Shown: piece after piece, positions 29,653-37,834 of the stretch
Numbering within the stretch: position 1 is the first letter of the stretch
Layout of the letters: every line of letters begins with the position of its first letter
Origin: a virus
Length of the DNA: 45,860 nt
IMG/VR virus record: IMGVR_UViG_3300033153_002571
Span: 1-45,860 of that record
Reading direction: 5' to 3' (one strand)
The notes under the pieces: generated by a model
Seen by the model: only the letters and a program-made list of their open reading frames with translations
Databases searched by the model: none
What the model was told of the DNA's origin: nothing
Position numbers and translations under genes: made by a program

Positions 29653-30047
29653 AAAAAAAGCGTAAAAATCACCATACAAAGCTTAACATCTTTAATAGCC
29701 ATTTTACTGAAAGTACTAGCACTTGTATGCGTCATATCTGCCATAGCTGCATATGTTTTGCTAACATCTTCATCTTTCTTTCTAGTGTCCATAGCTGATA
29801 ATGTCGCGCCGGTTGGCTCATAAAACCTAATAGGGTCTTTATCTTTTGACCTTTGAGGTGTGAAAGTCATCTCGCCGTTTTCTTCAACGACTAGCGAACC
29901 CTGCTGAATTGCTTTTACTATTTTATCTTTTTGCTCATCAAACGACTTTTTATCTTCATCTGACATTTCTATATCAATATCCATTTTTTCGATAAATGAA
30001 TCAAAATCTCTTTCCGCTGTTTCCTTATCTACTACTGTCTTTGACAT
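29646..30047 (-). CDS. tail assembly chaperone (Mu gp41-like)
   Basis: A 133-residue protein. The signature FYEPTGATLSAMD and DVSKTYAAMADMTHTSASTF ... KDVKLCMVIFTLFLG is that of Mu-like tail chaperones. Near its end lies T-TTT-TTG in frame (29658-29652), a standard -1 slippery heptamer inside C followed by seven T. Shifting there yields the longer form ending at 29449. Chaperones load the tape measure before tube assembly; the ratio of the two forms matters in lambda. Confidence 0.88.
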   Translation of the reverse strand: MSKTVVDKETAERDFDSFIEKMDIDIEMSDEDKKSFDEQKDKIVKAIQQGSLVVEENGEMTFTPQRSKDKDPIRFYEPTGATLSAMDTRKKDEDVSKTYAAMADMTHTSASTFSKMAIKDVKLCMVIFTLFLG

Positions 30048-30068
30048 CTTATATCTCCCTATTTTAAA

Positions 30069-30122
30069 AATCTCACGCTACCAAGATTAGGCTGAAGGCA
30101 TAGGGATAGCCAGCGTGAGATT
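30069..30122 (-). terminator. hairpin with U-run after the tube gene (partial terminator)
   Basis: On the minus strand AATCTCACGCT (30122-30112) pairs perfectly with AGCGTGAGATT (30079-30069), followed by TTTAAAATA. An inner GGCT/AGCC dyad adds to the fold. It sits between the tube gene and the chaperone, where many phages lower transcription or protect the highly expressed sheath and tube mRNA. Confidence 0.6.
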
Positions 30123-30130
30123 AATATATT

Positions 30131-30514
30131 TTATTGTTTTGTAAGTTGACCAGGCCCCATTAAAGCAACTGAAGCAGTCGCATTCTGGCTACTTGTTTGC
30201 ATCTCACCAACCATTTGTCCTGTGGCCTGGTAAACATTACCTGAGGCATAGGTTACGGCTATAGTAAAATCAATATTACCATTTGATAAATCTTGTAGAA
30301 ATTCGTGATCTCCTCTATCATCATCGATACTTACCGACAATCCATCAAGAGACCATGGAACTCTAGTTTTTATAGTTCTAGCACTTCCGTCTCCATTTGC
30401 CTGAACTTCATTCTCAAAACCGCCTAATTTTCTTTGACTATCTGCATCAGCCGCAATGGGAAATATTCTCCCAGCTAATGAGATTGATTCTATTGGTCCG
30501 CCTATACTTGACAT
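30131..30514 (-). CDS. tail tube protein (Mu gpM-like)
   Basis: A 127-residue protein in the Mu gpM size range: SLAGRIFPIAADADSQRKLG, a turn with NGDGSARTIKTRVPW and DDRGDHEFLQDLSNG. Start adjoins the sheath stop. It stacks as hexamers to form the inner tube. Confidence 0.85.
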   Translation of the reverse strand: MSSIGGPIESISLAGRIFPIAADADSQRKLGGFENEVQANGDGSARTIKTRVPWSLDGLSVSIDDDRGDHEFLQDLSNGNIDFTIAVTYASGNVYQATGQMVGEMQTSSQNATASVALMGPGQLTKQ

Positions 30515-31986
30515 TATGCACCTCCAAAATAAAAGCCGAAGTTTAAGTCAACGGAAATTATATTTGCATTTCCCGATAATTGAACAGTTAGTTCAACATC
30601 AAGTCTTTTTGGATTAGACCCATTTATAGCAGCAACAATACTATCCTTAGCTGTTTTCGGATCACTAATAATAGCATTATCAGCTAAACTGTCAATCATG
30701 GAAGCCATCTCAGCTTTTGCCATTTTAGGCTTCTTAGCTGCGCTATTAGTAGTTGGCTGGTCGTCCGGTATCAATGGTGCACCATCCCACTCCACAGAAT
30801 CAAAAATCAAATCGATATTATAGATAATTTGTTGTAATTTAATAACATCAACTACATATTGATAAGCCGGTGTTGGGTCCCCCTCAGGGTGATAGAAAGT
30901 AACTGTATCAGCTAAATTTATAACGCCATCTTTAACTTTAATTGAAGAAGAACCCCCTTTAATAGCCTCATCACGCTGAATGTAGGTCCATTGTTCTGCA
31001 TCCGTTCCAGGTGTTAGCCCTGTGGCTTGCAAACTTCCATAATCATAAGCAGGATTTTCATTTGCCCTAACTGCTATTCTGGCAAGCTGTCTAGCTGCAA
31101 CTGTGAGAGGTAGGTCTTTTGAACCGGGTGCGACTAATTGAGAGTTGACTCTGTCTGTTTTTCCTAACCCAGGAGCAAGTATGGAATTAGTTACATCCGC
31201 AAAAGTAGATCCTGTGAACACCATAAGAGGCTTTTTAACCAGCTCACCCCAGCGACCCTCTCCAAAAGTTTGATACTTTCCTAGCGTGTCAATATCGAGT
31301 GTTTCCATGCAGTTAAGAACCAAAGTTTCCCAAATACCACCAATTTGATTCAAAGCGGCATCTACATCTGGATTAGTTGCTCCAGAAGTGGGCTGTGTGA
31401 TTGCAAAAGTTACACCTTCAGTATTCGATGCAACTACCTCAATATTTAAATCGTTCCCGCTCTCCCCCTTCCATTTTGACGTTATCGAAACGGGGACTGC
31501 TATAGTATAAGCAGCTAAAACAGGCATATTTATATTCGAGTTTATTGCTCCCGTTATGGCCTGCCTTACCTCATCCAAAGTATCTTCGGTATCAACCGCA
31601 AAAGGTTCGGAGTCAATATTATTTATTCTTATTATGTATGTCGCCGGAGCAGGCGTACCTGACGGGTCAATCCCCCCCACAGCAGCAACACCCGCACCGT
31701 CATCTTCTAATGGGTATATAGTAAGCGGAATAGTCCCGATACCATCTCCATTTGAAGGAAGTAATTGTAAAGCAGCTAAGTGAACAGGCGAACCGAAACC
31801 GTAAGTTTGTCCGACTTCTAAGGCACTTGTTACTTGTCTTTTATCTGTACTGTATGTTGTGGCGGATGAACCTTGACCAACAACAGCTACTCTTTGTGGT
31901 AAGAATCTAATAGCTCCGCCACTAAGGTTTTTGAATACGGTATCTATACCGACAATCCTAGCTCTAGCAGAAGGTGCAATTCCCAT
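30514..31986 (-). CDS. contractile tail sheath protein (Mu gpL-like)
   Basis: A 490-residue protein with the Mu-type sheath start (IAPSARARIVGIDTVFKNLS, then FLPQRVAVVGQGSS), a Pro-rich middle, and a C-terminal domain ending VDLNFGFYFGG. SD TAGGAGAT. It is the main evidence that the phage has a contractile tail. Confidence 0.9.
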   Translation of the reverse strand: MGIAPSARARIVGIDTVFKNLSGGAIRFLPQRVAVVGQGSSATTYSTDKRQVTSALEVGQTYGFGSPVHLAALQLLPSNGDGIGTIPLTIYPLEDDGAGVAAVGGIDPSGTPAPATYIIRINNIDSEPFAVDTEDTLDEVRQAITGAINSNINMPVLAAYTIAVPVSITSKWKGESGNDLNIEVVASNTEGVTFAITQPTSGATNPDVDAALNQIGGIWETLVLNCMETLDIDTLGKYQTFGEGRWGELVKKPLMVFTGSTFADVTNSILAPGLGKTDRVNSQLVAPGSKDLPLTVAARQLARIAVRANENPAYDYGSLQATGLTPGTDAEQWTYIQRDEAIKGGSSSIKVKDGVINLADTVTFYHPEGDPTPAYQYVVDVIKLQQIIYNIDLIFDSVEWDGAPLIPDDQPTTNSAAKKPKMAKAEMASMIDSLADNAIISDPKTAKDSIVAAINGSNPKRLDVELTVQLSGNANIISVDLNFGFYFGGA

Positions 31987-31995
31987 ATTTATCTC

Positions 31996-32658
31996 CTATA
32001 CAAAATTTGCTTTAATTAAAATTTCGCCCGTTTCTGCTCTGAAAGTTGTAGTTGTTATTAACTCTAAAATTTCAGGAACATACTGTGGTGAAAATTCGTT
32101 GAAATTCACATTGAAAGCAATTCTAGCCGCCCCAATATGTTGTATTGTTCTATTATCTAAACTAGGTTGAAAAACATTTATTGATTGTGGCCATCGTCTA
32201 CCAACTGTTTTTTGTAATTTAAGATATGTATTCTCTGAAGCCATAAGAATATTACGAACTAGTCGTAAAGCTCTTTGTACTTCGAAAGCTGCCAACTCAT
32301 CACCAGCGGTGTGCCCTCCAGCGACATTATTAGCACCTACTCCAAACCCGTAACAATCAATATTAAAAATACCTGATGTAGCCTGACGTTCTGAAATATT
32401 AGAGGCTGACGGTTCAAAATTTGAATTATCATACCAAATATTAATAATCGGCGATTTATCCGTAGTATCAGTTGGATTTAACCACTCTTCCCAAGGATTC
32501 GACCTTTCTGTAAATATTCGTAATTTCCACAATTCCGGGTCTTTACCTGCTGTGACTGCTAAACTCATTTGATTAGCAACTTCAAGCGTTAGGATGGAAG
32601 CAATTTGGTCCCTTACAATTTCAAAGGTATCTTTTTTATCAATCAAGCTTTGAATCAT
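31996..32658 (-). CDS. tail completion/terminator protein (Mu gp37-region)
   Basis: A 220-residue protein. The ATG at 32658 is chosen because it overlaps the upstream stop (ATGA); an ATG at 32679 would lie inside that gene. A central segment (INIWYDNSNFEPSASNISER, YGFGVGANNVAGGHTAGDE, LAAFEVQRALRLVRNI) and position just before the sheath fit the tail-terminator class. Confidence 0.6.
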   Translation of the reverse strand: MIQSLIDKKDTFEIVRDQIASILTLEVANQMSLAVTAGKDPELWKLRIFTERSNPWEEWLNPTDTTDKSPIINIWYDNSNFEPSASNISERQATSGIFNIDCYGFGVGANNVAGGHTAGDELAAFEVQRALRLVRNILMASENTYLKLQKTVGRRWPQSINVFQPSLDNRTIQHIGAARIAFNVNFNEFSPQYVPEILELITTTTFRAETGEILIKANFV

Positions 32659-33020
32659 TCGTAAAACTCCAAAAGGCACGTAACCACTCCCAAAGCCCTG
32701 TCTGGGTTTGATTCAATTACTTTGAAAGTGAAGTTATTGCCGTTAATATCATTAAATTTTACAATCCATGGTTTACTAGCAGTATTAGCAATAGCAACAG
32801 GTAATTCCGGTAAATCTGAAATCCTTATCGCTACTGACGCCCGACGGCCGCTTACCGCTTGTCCTGTATCAGGGTCTATAACTTGACTTATGTCATTACT
32901 AAAACCTGTACGAGAATAACTAACCTCGGAAGGGTCTATAATTACTATAGCCCACCCGAAGCCGTTAGTATCACCTAGTATCATTCCTAGGTCATTCTCT
33001 GCAATTTCTCGCAAACCCAT
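32655..33020 (-). CDS. head-tail joining protein (stopper-like)
   Basis: A 121-residue protein: MGLREIAENDLGMIL and FGWAIVIIDP at the start, RASVAIRISDLPELP in the middle, ending GVVTCLLEFYE. These features and its place between capsid and tail-terminator genes match phage head-tail joining / FII-like proteins. Family call is moderate. Confidence 0.6.
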   Translation of the reverse strand: MGLREIAENDLGMILGDTNGFGWAIVIIDPSEVSYSRTGFSNDISQVIDPDTGQAVSGRRASVAIRISDLPELPVAIANTASKPWIVKFNDINGNNFTFKVIESNPDRALGVVTCLLEFYE

Positions 33021-33349
33021 TATTCAATATATCCTTTTTTATGAAGGTTATTAAATACTTCTTCTTCATAGTCAGATAGTTTAACCTCGTCACCTTCGGA
33101 AAGTATGCCTCTTGGAGAAGTTACAGATTTACCTTTGACTATGCGGTAAACCTTAGGCCCTTCCTCAACTTCTGGCAGAGTTTCCTCCGACGCATCTTCA
33201 GCCTCAGTTGTCTCCTCCGGCACAATTGGCGCCTCTTTCAGCTCTTTAAGTTTTGCCACTAATTCTTTATTAGTTAGCCCCTCTGTATCGACATTAAGCT
33301 CTAAAGCGTTAATCTCTTCAATAAGTTTTGCATTTGATTTTGTTGCCAT
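33020..33349 (-). CDS. acidic structural protein with HeH/SAP-like start
   Basis: A 109-residue, very acidic protein. The N-terminal 40 residues (LELNVDTEGLTNKELVAKLK) fit a HeH/SAP-type helix-extended loop-helix. A Glu/Pro/Thr linker leads to a short beta-rich end (VYRIVKGKSVTSPRGI). It lies directly after the capsid gene in the transcript; connector or head-associated role is inferred from position. Confidence 0.5.
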   Translation of the reverse strand: MATKSNAKLIEEINALELNVDTEGLTNKELVAKLKELKEAPIVPEETTEAEDASEETLPEVEEGPKVYRIVKGKSVTSPRGILSEGDEVKLSDYEEEVFNNLHKKGYIE

Positions 33350-33365
33350 TCGTCCATCTCCCTAT

Positions 33366-34454
33366 TTATGGTTGAACCGTATTTAAACAACCGAAACTAT
33401 CAATCTGAACAGGTACACATAAAGGTCTTGTTTCCAATTCACCTTTAATCTGCTTACCATTTTCAGAAAGGTAAACATTTGGCATTAAATCGTAACCAGC
33501 TGCTCTGTCAGTTAGTCTCCCTGGCATTATGTCTGCAACCCTTGGGTCTGTAGCATACGCAGGTGGTACTTCAGCTGAAACTAAATCCAAACGTCCCGTA
33601 CTTGACATCATAACTACTTTATTGTCATCAATAAATCTAGTTACTGTACCAGTTTCAGGGTGTTTATAAGTTCCGTTATACGCCCATAATTCAAAGAAGT
33701 AAGTTCCTATTTTATAAGTACCATAGAAAACCGCTCCTGAATTTCTCAATTGTGGGTTTATAGTCCCCATCTCCATTCTTCTATTATCAAGTTTAGCCTG
33801 AATTGCTGAATCATCCATAAAATGCACTAAAGCAGTTTGACCCATGATCAGGATATCAGGTTGCGCTTGCCCATCCGCACTAATAACATTTGCAAGAGAT
33901 AATAAATCAGCTTCTTTAACCGAACTTGAACTTGACCAACTAATAGCAGTTTGCGGGAAATGTGTTACCTTAGGTTTAAAATCTAATTCATACCTTGTCT
34001 CCCCATCAGCATCTGTTAAATCCAATTTACCAGTTTGAAGAACTTGTGCTGCTTGTAATTCAACTGCTCTTTGAATCTTATCATCAAGCTTTGCGAAACT
34101 CTTAATCATATACGCTGTAGCCTCGCCAGCCCAATTCATATATGCTGCTGTATACGGGTCCGTTCCAGCAGGTCTATTTATTAAATCTTCCATATTGAAA
34201 CGAGTTCCCTCGTTATATGCAGTAGGTGTAAACTCTTTAGTTGTGTACACATCCGCATCATTCCAATTTGGCCCAGTACCAGCTTTGACAGCGATAGCCA
34301 CATCTTCGCCGTATCTTTGTATATCAAGAATTACTTTATTACCTTTAAAATTCCCGCCGGGTTTCATTGTAAAAAATCTCTGTAAGAATCCGCTAGGTCT
34401 TCTTTGTTGCGTGAAGAGCCCTAACCATCCTACTCTAAACTGATCTACAGCCAT
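33366..34454 (-). CDS. major capsid protein (lambda gpE-type)
   Basis: A 362-residue protein of the Phage_cap_E type: FLQRFFTMKPGGNFKGNKV, RYGEDVAIAVKAGTGPNW, FNMEDLINRPAGTDPYTA, and the C-terminal DNKVVMMSSTGRLDLV and SENGKQIKGELETRPLC. HK97-fold shell protein; SD GAGG. Lies between decoration and connector genes as in lambda-like heads. Confidence 0.88.
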   Translation of the reverse strand: MAVDQFRVGWLGLFTQQRRPSGFLQRFFTMKPGGNFKGNKVILDIQRYGEDVAIAVKAGTGPNWNDADVYTTKEFTPTAYNEGTRFNMEDLINRPAGTDPYTAAYMNWAGEATAYMIKSFAKLDDKIQRAVELQAAQVLQTGKLDLTDADGETRYELDFKPKVTHFPQTAISWSSSSSVKEADLLSLANVISADGQAQPDILIMGQTALVHFMDDSAIQAKLDNRRMEMGTINPQLRNSGAVFYGTYKIGTYFFELWAYNGTYKHPETGTVTRFIDDNKVVMMSSTGRLDLVSAEVPPAYATDPRVADIMPGRLTDRAAGYDLMPNVYLSENGKQIKGELETRPLCVPVQIDSFGCLNTVQP

Positions 34455-34468
34455 TTTTAACTCCTCAT

Positions 34469-35152
34469 TTATTGATTATCTAATTCGCCTAATTGCGTTG
34501 CTGTTGATGCAATCATTGTGAAGTCTCTCAACTCATCAATAATAGCGTCAGTAATATTACTACCATCGCCATCAGCATCTATAATTAAATCTTCTCTTCT
34601 AACTTCACCACTGATTAATGGTCTAATAGGGAAATCCCCACCAGCAGCAGAAACATACTCTTGTGATAGAATAAATTTAGGTGCTTGAGCACCACCAACA
34701 CCATCAGTTGCAAAAAGAACTAAGTTACCATTTGCAGCAACTGTTAAACTGAAACTATCTCCAGCAATAAAAGGTGTACCCCCATCAGTAACAGTGAATT
34801 GGAAACCTGCTATATTAAGAACGATAGCCACACCGTCAGCTATTGCAATATTACTAGCAACAATCCTTCCTGAAGGGTCTTCTAGTTTAGCAACTAAAGC
34901 AGCCGTCATTTCAAAGTTCCAAGCTCCAGCAGCTGGTATATCTGCACCCGCTACAGTTGCGAGTGTTACGGTTCCGTTTCCGGTATTAGTACCCGCTGCA
35001 ACAACTACAGCATCATCAACTAGTTTTCTAGCTAAAAGCGTACCTGCGGCGATTGTGTCAGCAGCTGCAAGAGTAAGTGTTTCGTCATCGAAAATAGGAT
35101 TCCATACAATAATCCCAAAAGGATATGTGTTAGAAATTTCTAGGTTAGGCAT
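34469..35152 (-). CDS. head decoration protein (lambda gpD-like, HDPD)
   Basis: A 227-residue protein. The ATG at 35152 is chosen for its GGAGG; an ATG at 35179 lies inside the upstream gene. Features: LTLAAADTIAAGTLLARK, a Thr/Gly-rich insert (GNGTVTLATVAG) and the C-terminal IRPLISGEVRREDLIID, the mark of decoration proteins. Longer than lambda gpD (110), as in many relatives with the inserted domain. Stabilises the filled head. Confidence 0.8.
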   Translation of the reverse strand: MPNLEISNTYPFGIIVWNPIFDDETLTLAAADTIAAGTLLARKLVDDAVVVAAGTNTGNGTVTLATVAGADIPAAGAWNFEMTAALVAKLEDPSGRIVASNIAIADGVAIVLNIAGFQFTVTDGGTPFIAGDSFSLTVAANGNLVLFATDGVGGAQAPKFILSQEYVSAAGGDFPIRPLISGEVRREDLIIDADGDGSNITDAIIDELRDFTMIASTATQLGELDNQ

Positions 35153-36233
35153 TCGCAACCTCCAATCCCATATTCTCACCAGCTATTTTCATTATTTCAG
35201 CAGTTGAAAGCTTTTTGTCCTCAACTGGAGCAGCCGGGGTTTCAATATCAGCATTGTCGCCCTCTCTAGCACTTAACTCATTTTTTTTCATGCTAGCCGC
35301 CATGTGTTTAGCCGTTACTGTAGCTGTTAAACCTTCGCCATTCTCAATTGATGCTAAAGATGTTTCCATGTCTCCGGAGCCTTTAGCTAATTGAAGATGT
35401 GCGTTTACTCTGTCCCTCTCATCTTTTACTCCAAGCTGTTTAGCTTCTTCAAAGATTGAAGGGTGTTCAGTTCTGAATTTAATTAAATCCATTCCGTCCT
35501 CCGTTTTATCAGGTTTACCACCTGTATCGACGGTGGCGTTATTATTATTATATTTACTCATAAAATTATTTACTATTTCAGGTTGCTTTTTTAGCAACTC
35601 ATATATTTGTGGGTTTTCTTCTAGGAAATTTGTTACTATCCCGGCAAATGTGGTCTCTGAAAATAAGCCGCTTTCATTTGCTGCCGGGTCGTCCACAACA
35701 TCACAAGCGGTTAACTTTATTATCTCTGTGAATGGGTCTCCCTCGAGGTCCTCAAATTCTTGCGTTCCTGAGACTACTCTATTCCCGTCTTTATCTATTT
35801 TATATTCTCTACCTGGCGTAAATACGATTGACATTCCGAACTGGTCGGGATTGCTGTTTGCCAACTCTAAAACATAAGTATATAAATCCCCACCTGGTGC
35901 TTTTTTTGCCACTTCGTCGAGATGCAAGTCTGCGAATGAAATTAATTTCCCATCTCGTTCTTCAGTTTCGAAATTTTTCAAACGACCAACATAAGTACCT
36001 AAAGCAGTACTGCTCATATTAGGGTGGCCGAATCTAGCTTTTAAACCATGTCTCCATGTATTCCCTAATCTGGTGACATCTTTAACGAAATCAGCGTCTA
36101 AATTAACGCCATGTCCTTTAGCTTCACCCTCAGTATTAACAGCTACTTTTGATATTATGCCCGTTTTAAAATCTACTTTTGGCTTATCCGATGCTATCGT
36201 GTATATTGGGGTTGATCTAAACCATTTTGACAT
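35145..36233 (-). CDS. prohead protease / scaffold fusion
   Basis: A 362-residue protein. The N-terminal 200 residues look like a phage capsid maturation serine protease: H70 in KARFGHPN, the conserved GTYVGRLKNF and SFADLHL strands, S135 in FGMSIVF and CDVVDDPAANESG. The C-terminal part (about 230-362) is hydrophilic with predicted helices (DRVNAHLQLAKG), as expected of an internal scaffold released by cleavage. Protease and scaffold in one gene are common in lambda-like heads. Confidence 0.72.
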   Translation of the reverse strand: MSKWFRSTPIYTIASDKPKVDFKTGIISKVAVNTEGEAKGHGVNLDADFVKDVTRLGNTWRHGLKARFGHPNMSSTALGTYVGRLKNFETEERDGKLISFADLHLDEVAKKAPGGDLYTYVLELANSNPDQFGMSIVFTPGREYKIDKDGNRVVSGTQEFEDLEGDPFTEIIKLTACDVVDDPAANESGLFSETTFAGIVTNFLEENPQIYELLKKQPEIVNNFMSKYNNNNATVDTGGKPDKTEDGMDLIKFRTEHPSIFEEAKQLGVKDERDRVNAHLQLAKGSGDMETSLASIENGEGLTATVTAKHMAASMKKNELSAREGDNADIETPAAPVEDKKLSTAEIMKIAGENMGLEVANA

Positions 36234-36251
36234 ACTTTCCTCGTTTATTTG

Positions 36252-36443
36252 TTAATATATGATATTACTTTGTTTTGCACAAGTATTTTTTTTCCTAATT
36301 TGCTTCCAGATATCCCAGCGGGCAAAATCCACATTATGCTTTTCCAGTTCATGTTCTGGGCACAATATTATTCCTTCTTCTAACTGCTTATCTAGCTGAA
36401 CGTCTATCCTGTTTAGCTCGCTGAGTGTTTCGGTAGTAGTCAT
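36252..36443 (-). CDS. hypothetical protein
   Basis: A 63-residue protein with a helical N-terminal half and a C-P-E-H segment near residue 28 (ILCPEHELEKHNVDF). It adjoins the upstream gene. No family is recognised. Confidence 0.5.
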   Translation of the reverse strand: MTTTETLSELNRIDVQLDKQLEEGIILCPEHELEKHNVDFARWDIWKQIRKKNTCAKQSNIIY

Positions 36444-36712
36444 TACGCAAATACCAAATCCTTTTCTTCTTCAACTTCATAATCTTCTGTTCGGAAACTA
36501 TCTGACCCTATTATGCCAAACTTTAGGCCCTTTGAGGAAACTACAATAAACTTAGCTTGTTTTGATTTATTACCGAACTCGTCTCTTTCTGTTATTTGCA
36601 TCCTTCTTTTAACTATAAAAATATAATTAGAAGGGACCCTAAACTTCCCTAGGATTTTAACTTCTGAATAATCACTCTCAAGTATTAAAGCAATTCTGTT
36701 AATCTCCCCCAC
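36443..36712 (-). CDS. hypothetical protein (GTG start)
   Basis: An 89-residue, beta-rich protein. The GTG at 36712 overlaps the preceding small ORF by 14 bases. No motif is recognised. Part of the non-canonical block between portal and protease genes. Confidence 0.5.
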   Translation of the reverse strand: MGEINRIALILESDYSEVKILGKFRVPSNYIFIVKRRMQITERDEFGNKSKQAKFIVVSSKGLKFGIIGSDSFRTEDYEVEEEKDLVFA

Positions 36713-36842
36713 CTACTGTGGCTATAATTGCGTCTTCTAAATCGTCTAATAAAATTTTAATTTTTCTTCTGTCTTCCTCTGTATAATCCACATCTGCTAA
36801 TTGTGCTATTAGGGCAGAGCTTTTGGGTGCTATTATTGCCAT
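36699..36842 (-). CDS. 47-residue small protein
   Basis: Starts at ATG 36842 after GAGGTAAAT and ends overlapping the next gene. The product begins MAIIAPKSSALIAQ and is acidic in the middle (YTEEDRRKIKILLDDLEDAI). It probably forms two short helices. Spacing and SD fit the operon. Confidence 0.5.
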   Translation of the reverse strand: MAIIAPKSSALIAQLADVDYTEEDRRKIKILLDDLEDAIIATVGGGD

Positions 36843-36844
36843 AT

Positions 36845-37339
36845 TTACCTCTTATTTTTGTTGTTTAGTATTATATCAAGAGAATCTTTGAATCTTTTAA
36901 ATCTCTCTAATATTATATTATTTTTATGGTCATAACCAATGGAACTTATTTTATTCTCGTTTATATCTTTTTTCATCATCTCTATATTGGTCTCTAATTT
37001 AACAATGAAGGACTTCATTAAATCTTTTAACTCTCCAACATTATCATTTTGTTTCTTTTCTAAAACCGCTATGATTTTAAGAGTTCTAGTCTCCTGGGCC
37101 ACGAGTTCCGTTTTAGTCGAGTAGTTAAAAAAGAGATGCGCCCCTAATAGTATTAACCCTGTAGCTACCGTATAAAGAATTTTCCAATGTAATTTATTTC
37201 CTTTTTCGGTTTCATCTTTTATCTCTTTTTTAATCTTATCTTTAAATTTAAGAATCTTATTATCGACAAAACGATTGCAGTCTTCGTTTGGGGTTTTGAG
37301 TAAATCTATTAACTCCTTACTGTTCTCGAATTCCAACAT
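36845..37339 (-). CDS. coiled-coil protein with one membrane helix
   Basis: A 164-residue protein. A charged N-terminal part (25-48, Lys-rich) is followed by one membrane helix at 52-72 (WKILYTVATGLILLGAHLFF) and a long coiled coil outside it (80-160). This topology is like an inner-membrane spanin or a membrane-anchored phage accessory. It is next to the candidate holin. Role not proven. Confidence 0.5.
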   Translation of the reverse strand: MLEFENSKELIDLLKTPNEDCNRFVDNKILKFKDKIKKEIKDETEKGNKLHWKILYTVATGLILLGAHLFFNYSTKTELVAQETRTLKIIAVLEKKQNDNVGELKDLMKSFIVKLETNIEMMKKDINENKISSIGYDHKNNIILERFKRFKDSLDIILNNKNKR

Positions 37340-37340
37340 A

Positions 37341-37565
37341 TCATTTCCCTTTCTTCCCTAACCATAATTCTAAAATCGGTAATATATTTTTAATACTTTT
37401 ATTACCATACAGGTAAACGGATACTAATAAAAAATTATAAGATACCATATCGGTGAAATTTTTATTCTCAGGGAATTTAAAATACCCTTTAAGAATACAG
37501 AACGCTATTACTAATGTTGATAGCGTCCATATATTCCTAACATATTTCGATATTGTACTATCCAT
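37341..37565 (-). CDS. small membrane protein, candidate holin
   Basis: A 74-residue protein with hydrophobic stretches at 11-29 (NIWTLSTLVIAFCILKGYF) and 40-54 (VSYNFLLVSVYLYG) and a Lys-rich C-terminus (LGKKGK). Size, two helices and charged tail are holin-like, and the next gene also has a membrane helix. The endolysin candidate is far away at 4701. Confidence 0.45.
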   Translation of the reverse strand: MDSTISKYVRNIWTLSTLVIAFCILKGYFKFPENKNFTDMVSYNFLLVSVYLYGNKSIKNILPILELWLGKKGK

Positions 37566-37824
37566 TTTCTTTTATGCCCTCTAATAGAGTAAGTCTGTTT
37601 GCTAACTCATTAATCATTTTTAACAATTCGGTGTTTGGATTAACCCGCTTCGTTCCGTCTTCTGAAACTACGCTGATATTACCGTCTTCAGCAATAATTA
37701 ATTTAGTTTTCCAATCGTCGTACACTTTCTTTTGGAGCTCAATTCCGCCCTCTTCATTATCTTGGAATCTCCAACTGTCTGTTGTATTAGTCCTGTACTT
37801 ATCTGATAATTTTTTTCCAGTCAT
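37558..37824 (-). CDS. hypothetical coiled-coil protein
   Basis: An 88-residue protein. The ATG at 37824 follows AGGAGAT; a start at 37893 would lie in the upstream gene. The C-terminal part (NTELLKMINELANRLTLLEG) is a probable coiled coil. It sits between the fibre-like gene and the membrane genes, and could be a fibre-associated or chaperone protein. Confidence 0.5.
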   Translation of the reverse strand: MTGKKLSDKYRTNTTDSWRFQDNEEGGIELQKKVYDDWKTKLIIAEDGNISVVSEDGTKRVNPNTELLKMINELANRLTLLEGIKENG

Positions 37825-37834
37825 TTTTAATCTC

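Noticed and set aside
29449-29679. Separate gene starting at ATG 29679
   Set aside because: No SD; the slippery site and family pattern favour a frameshift fusion.
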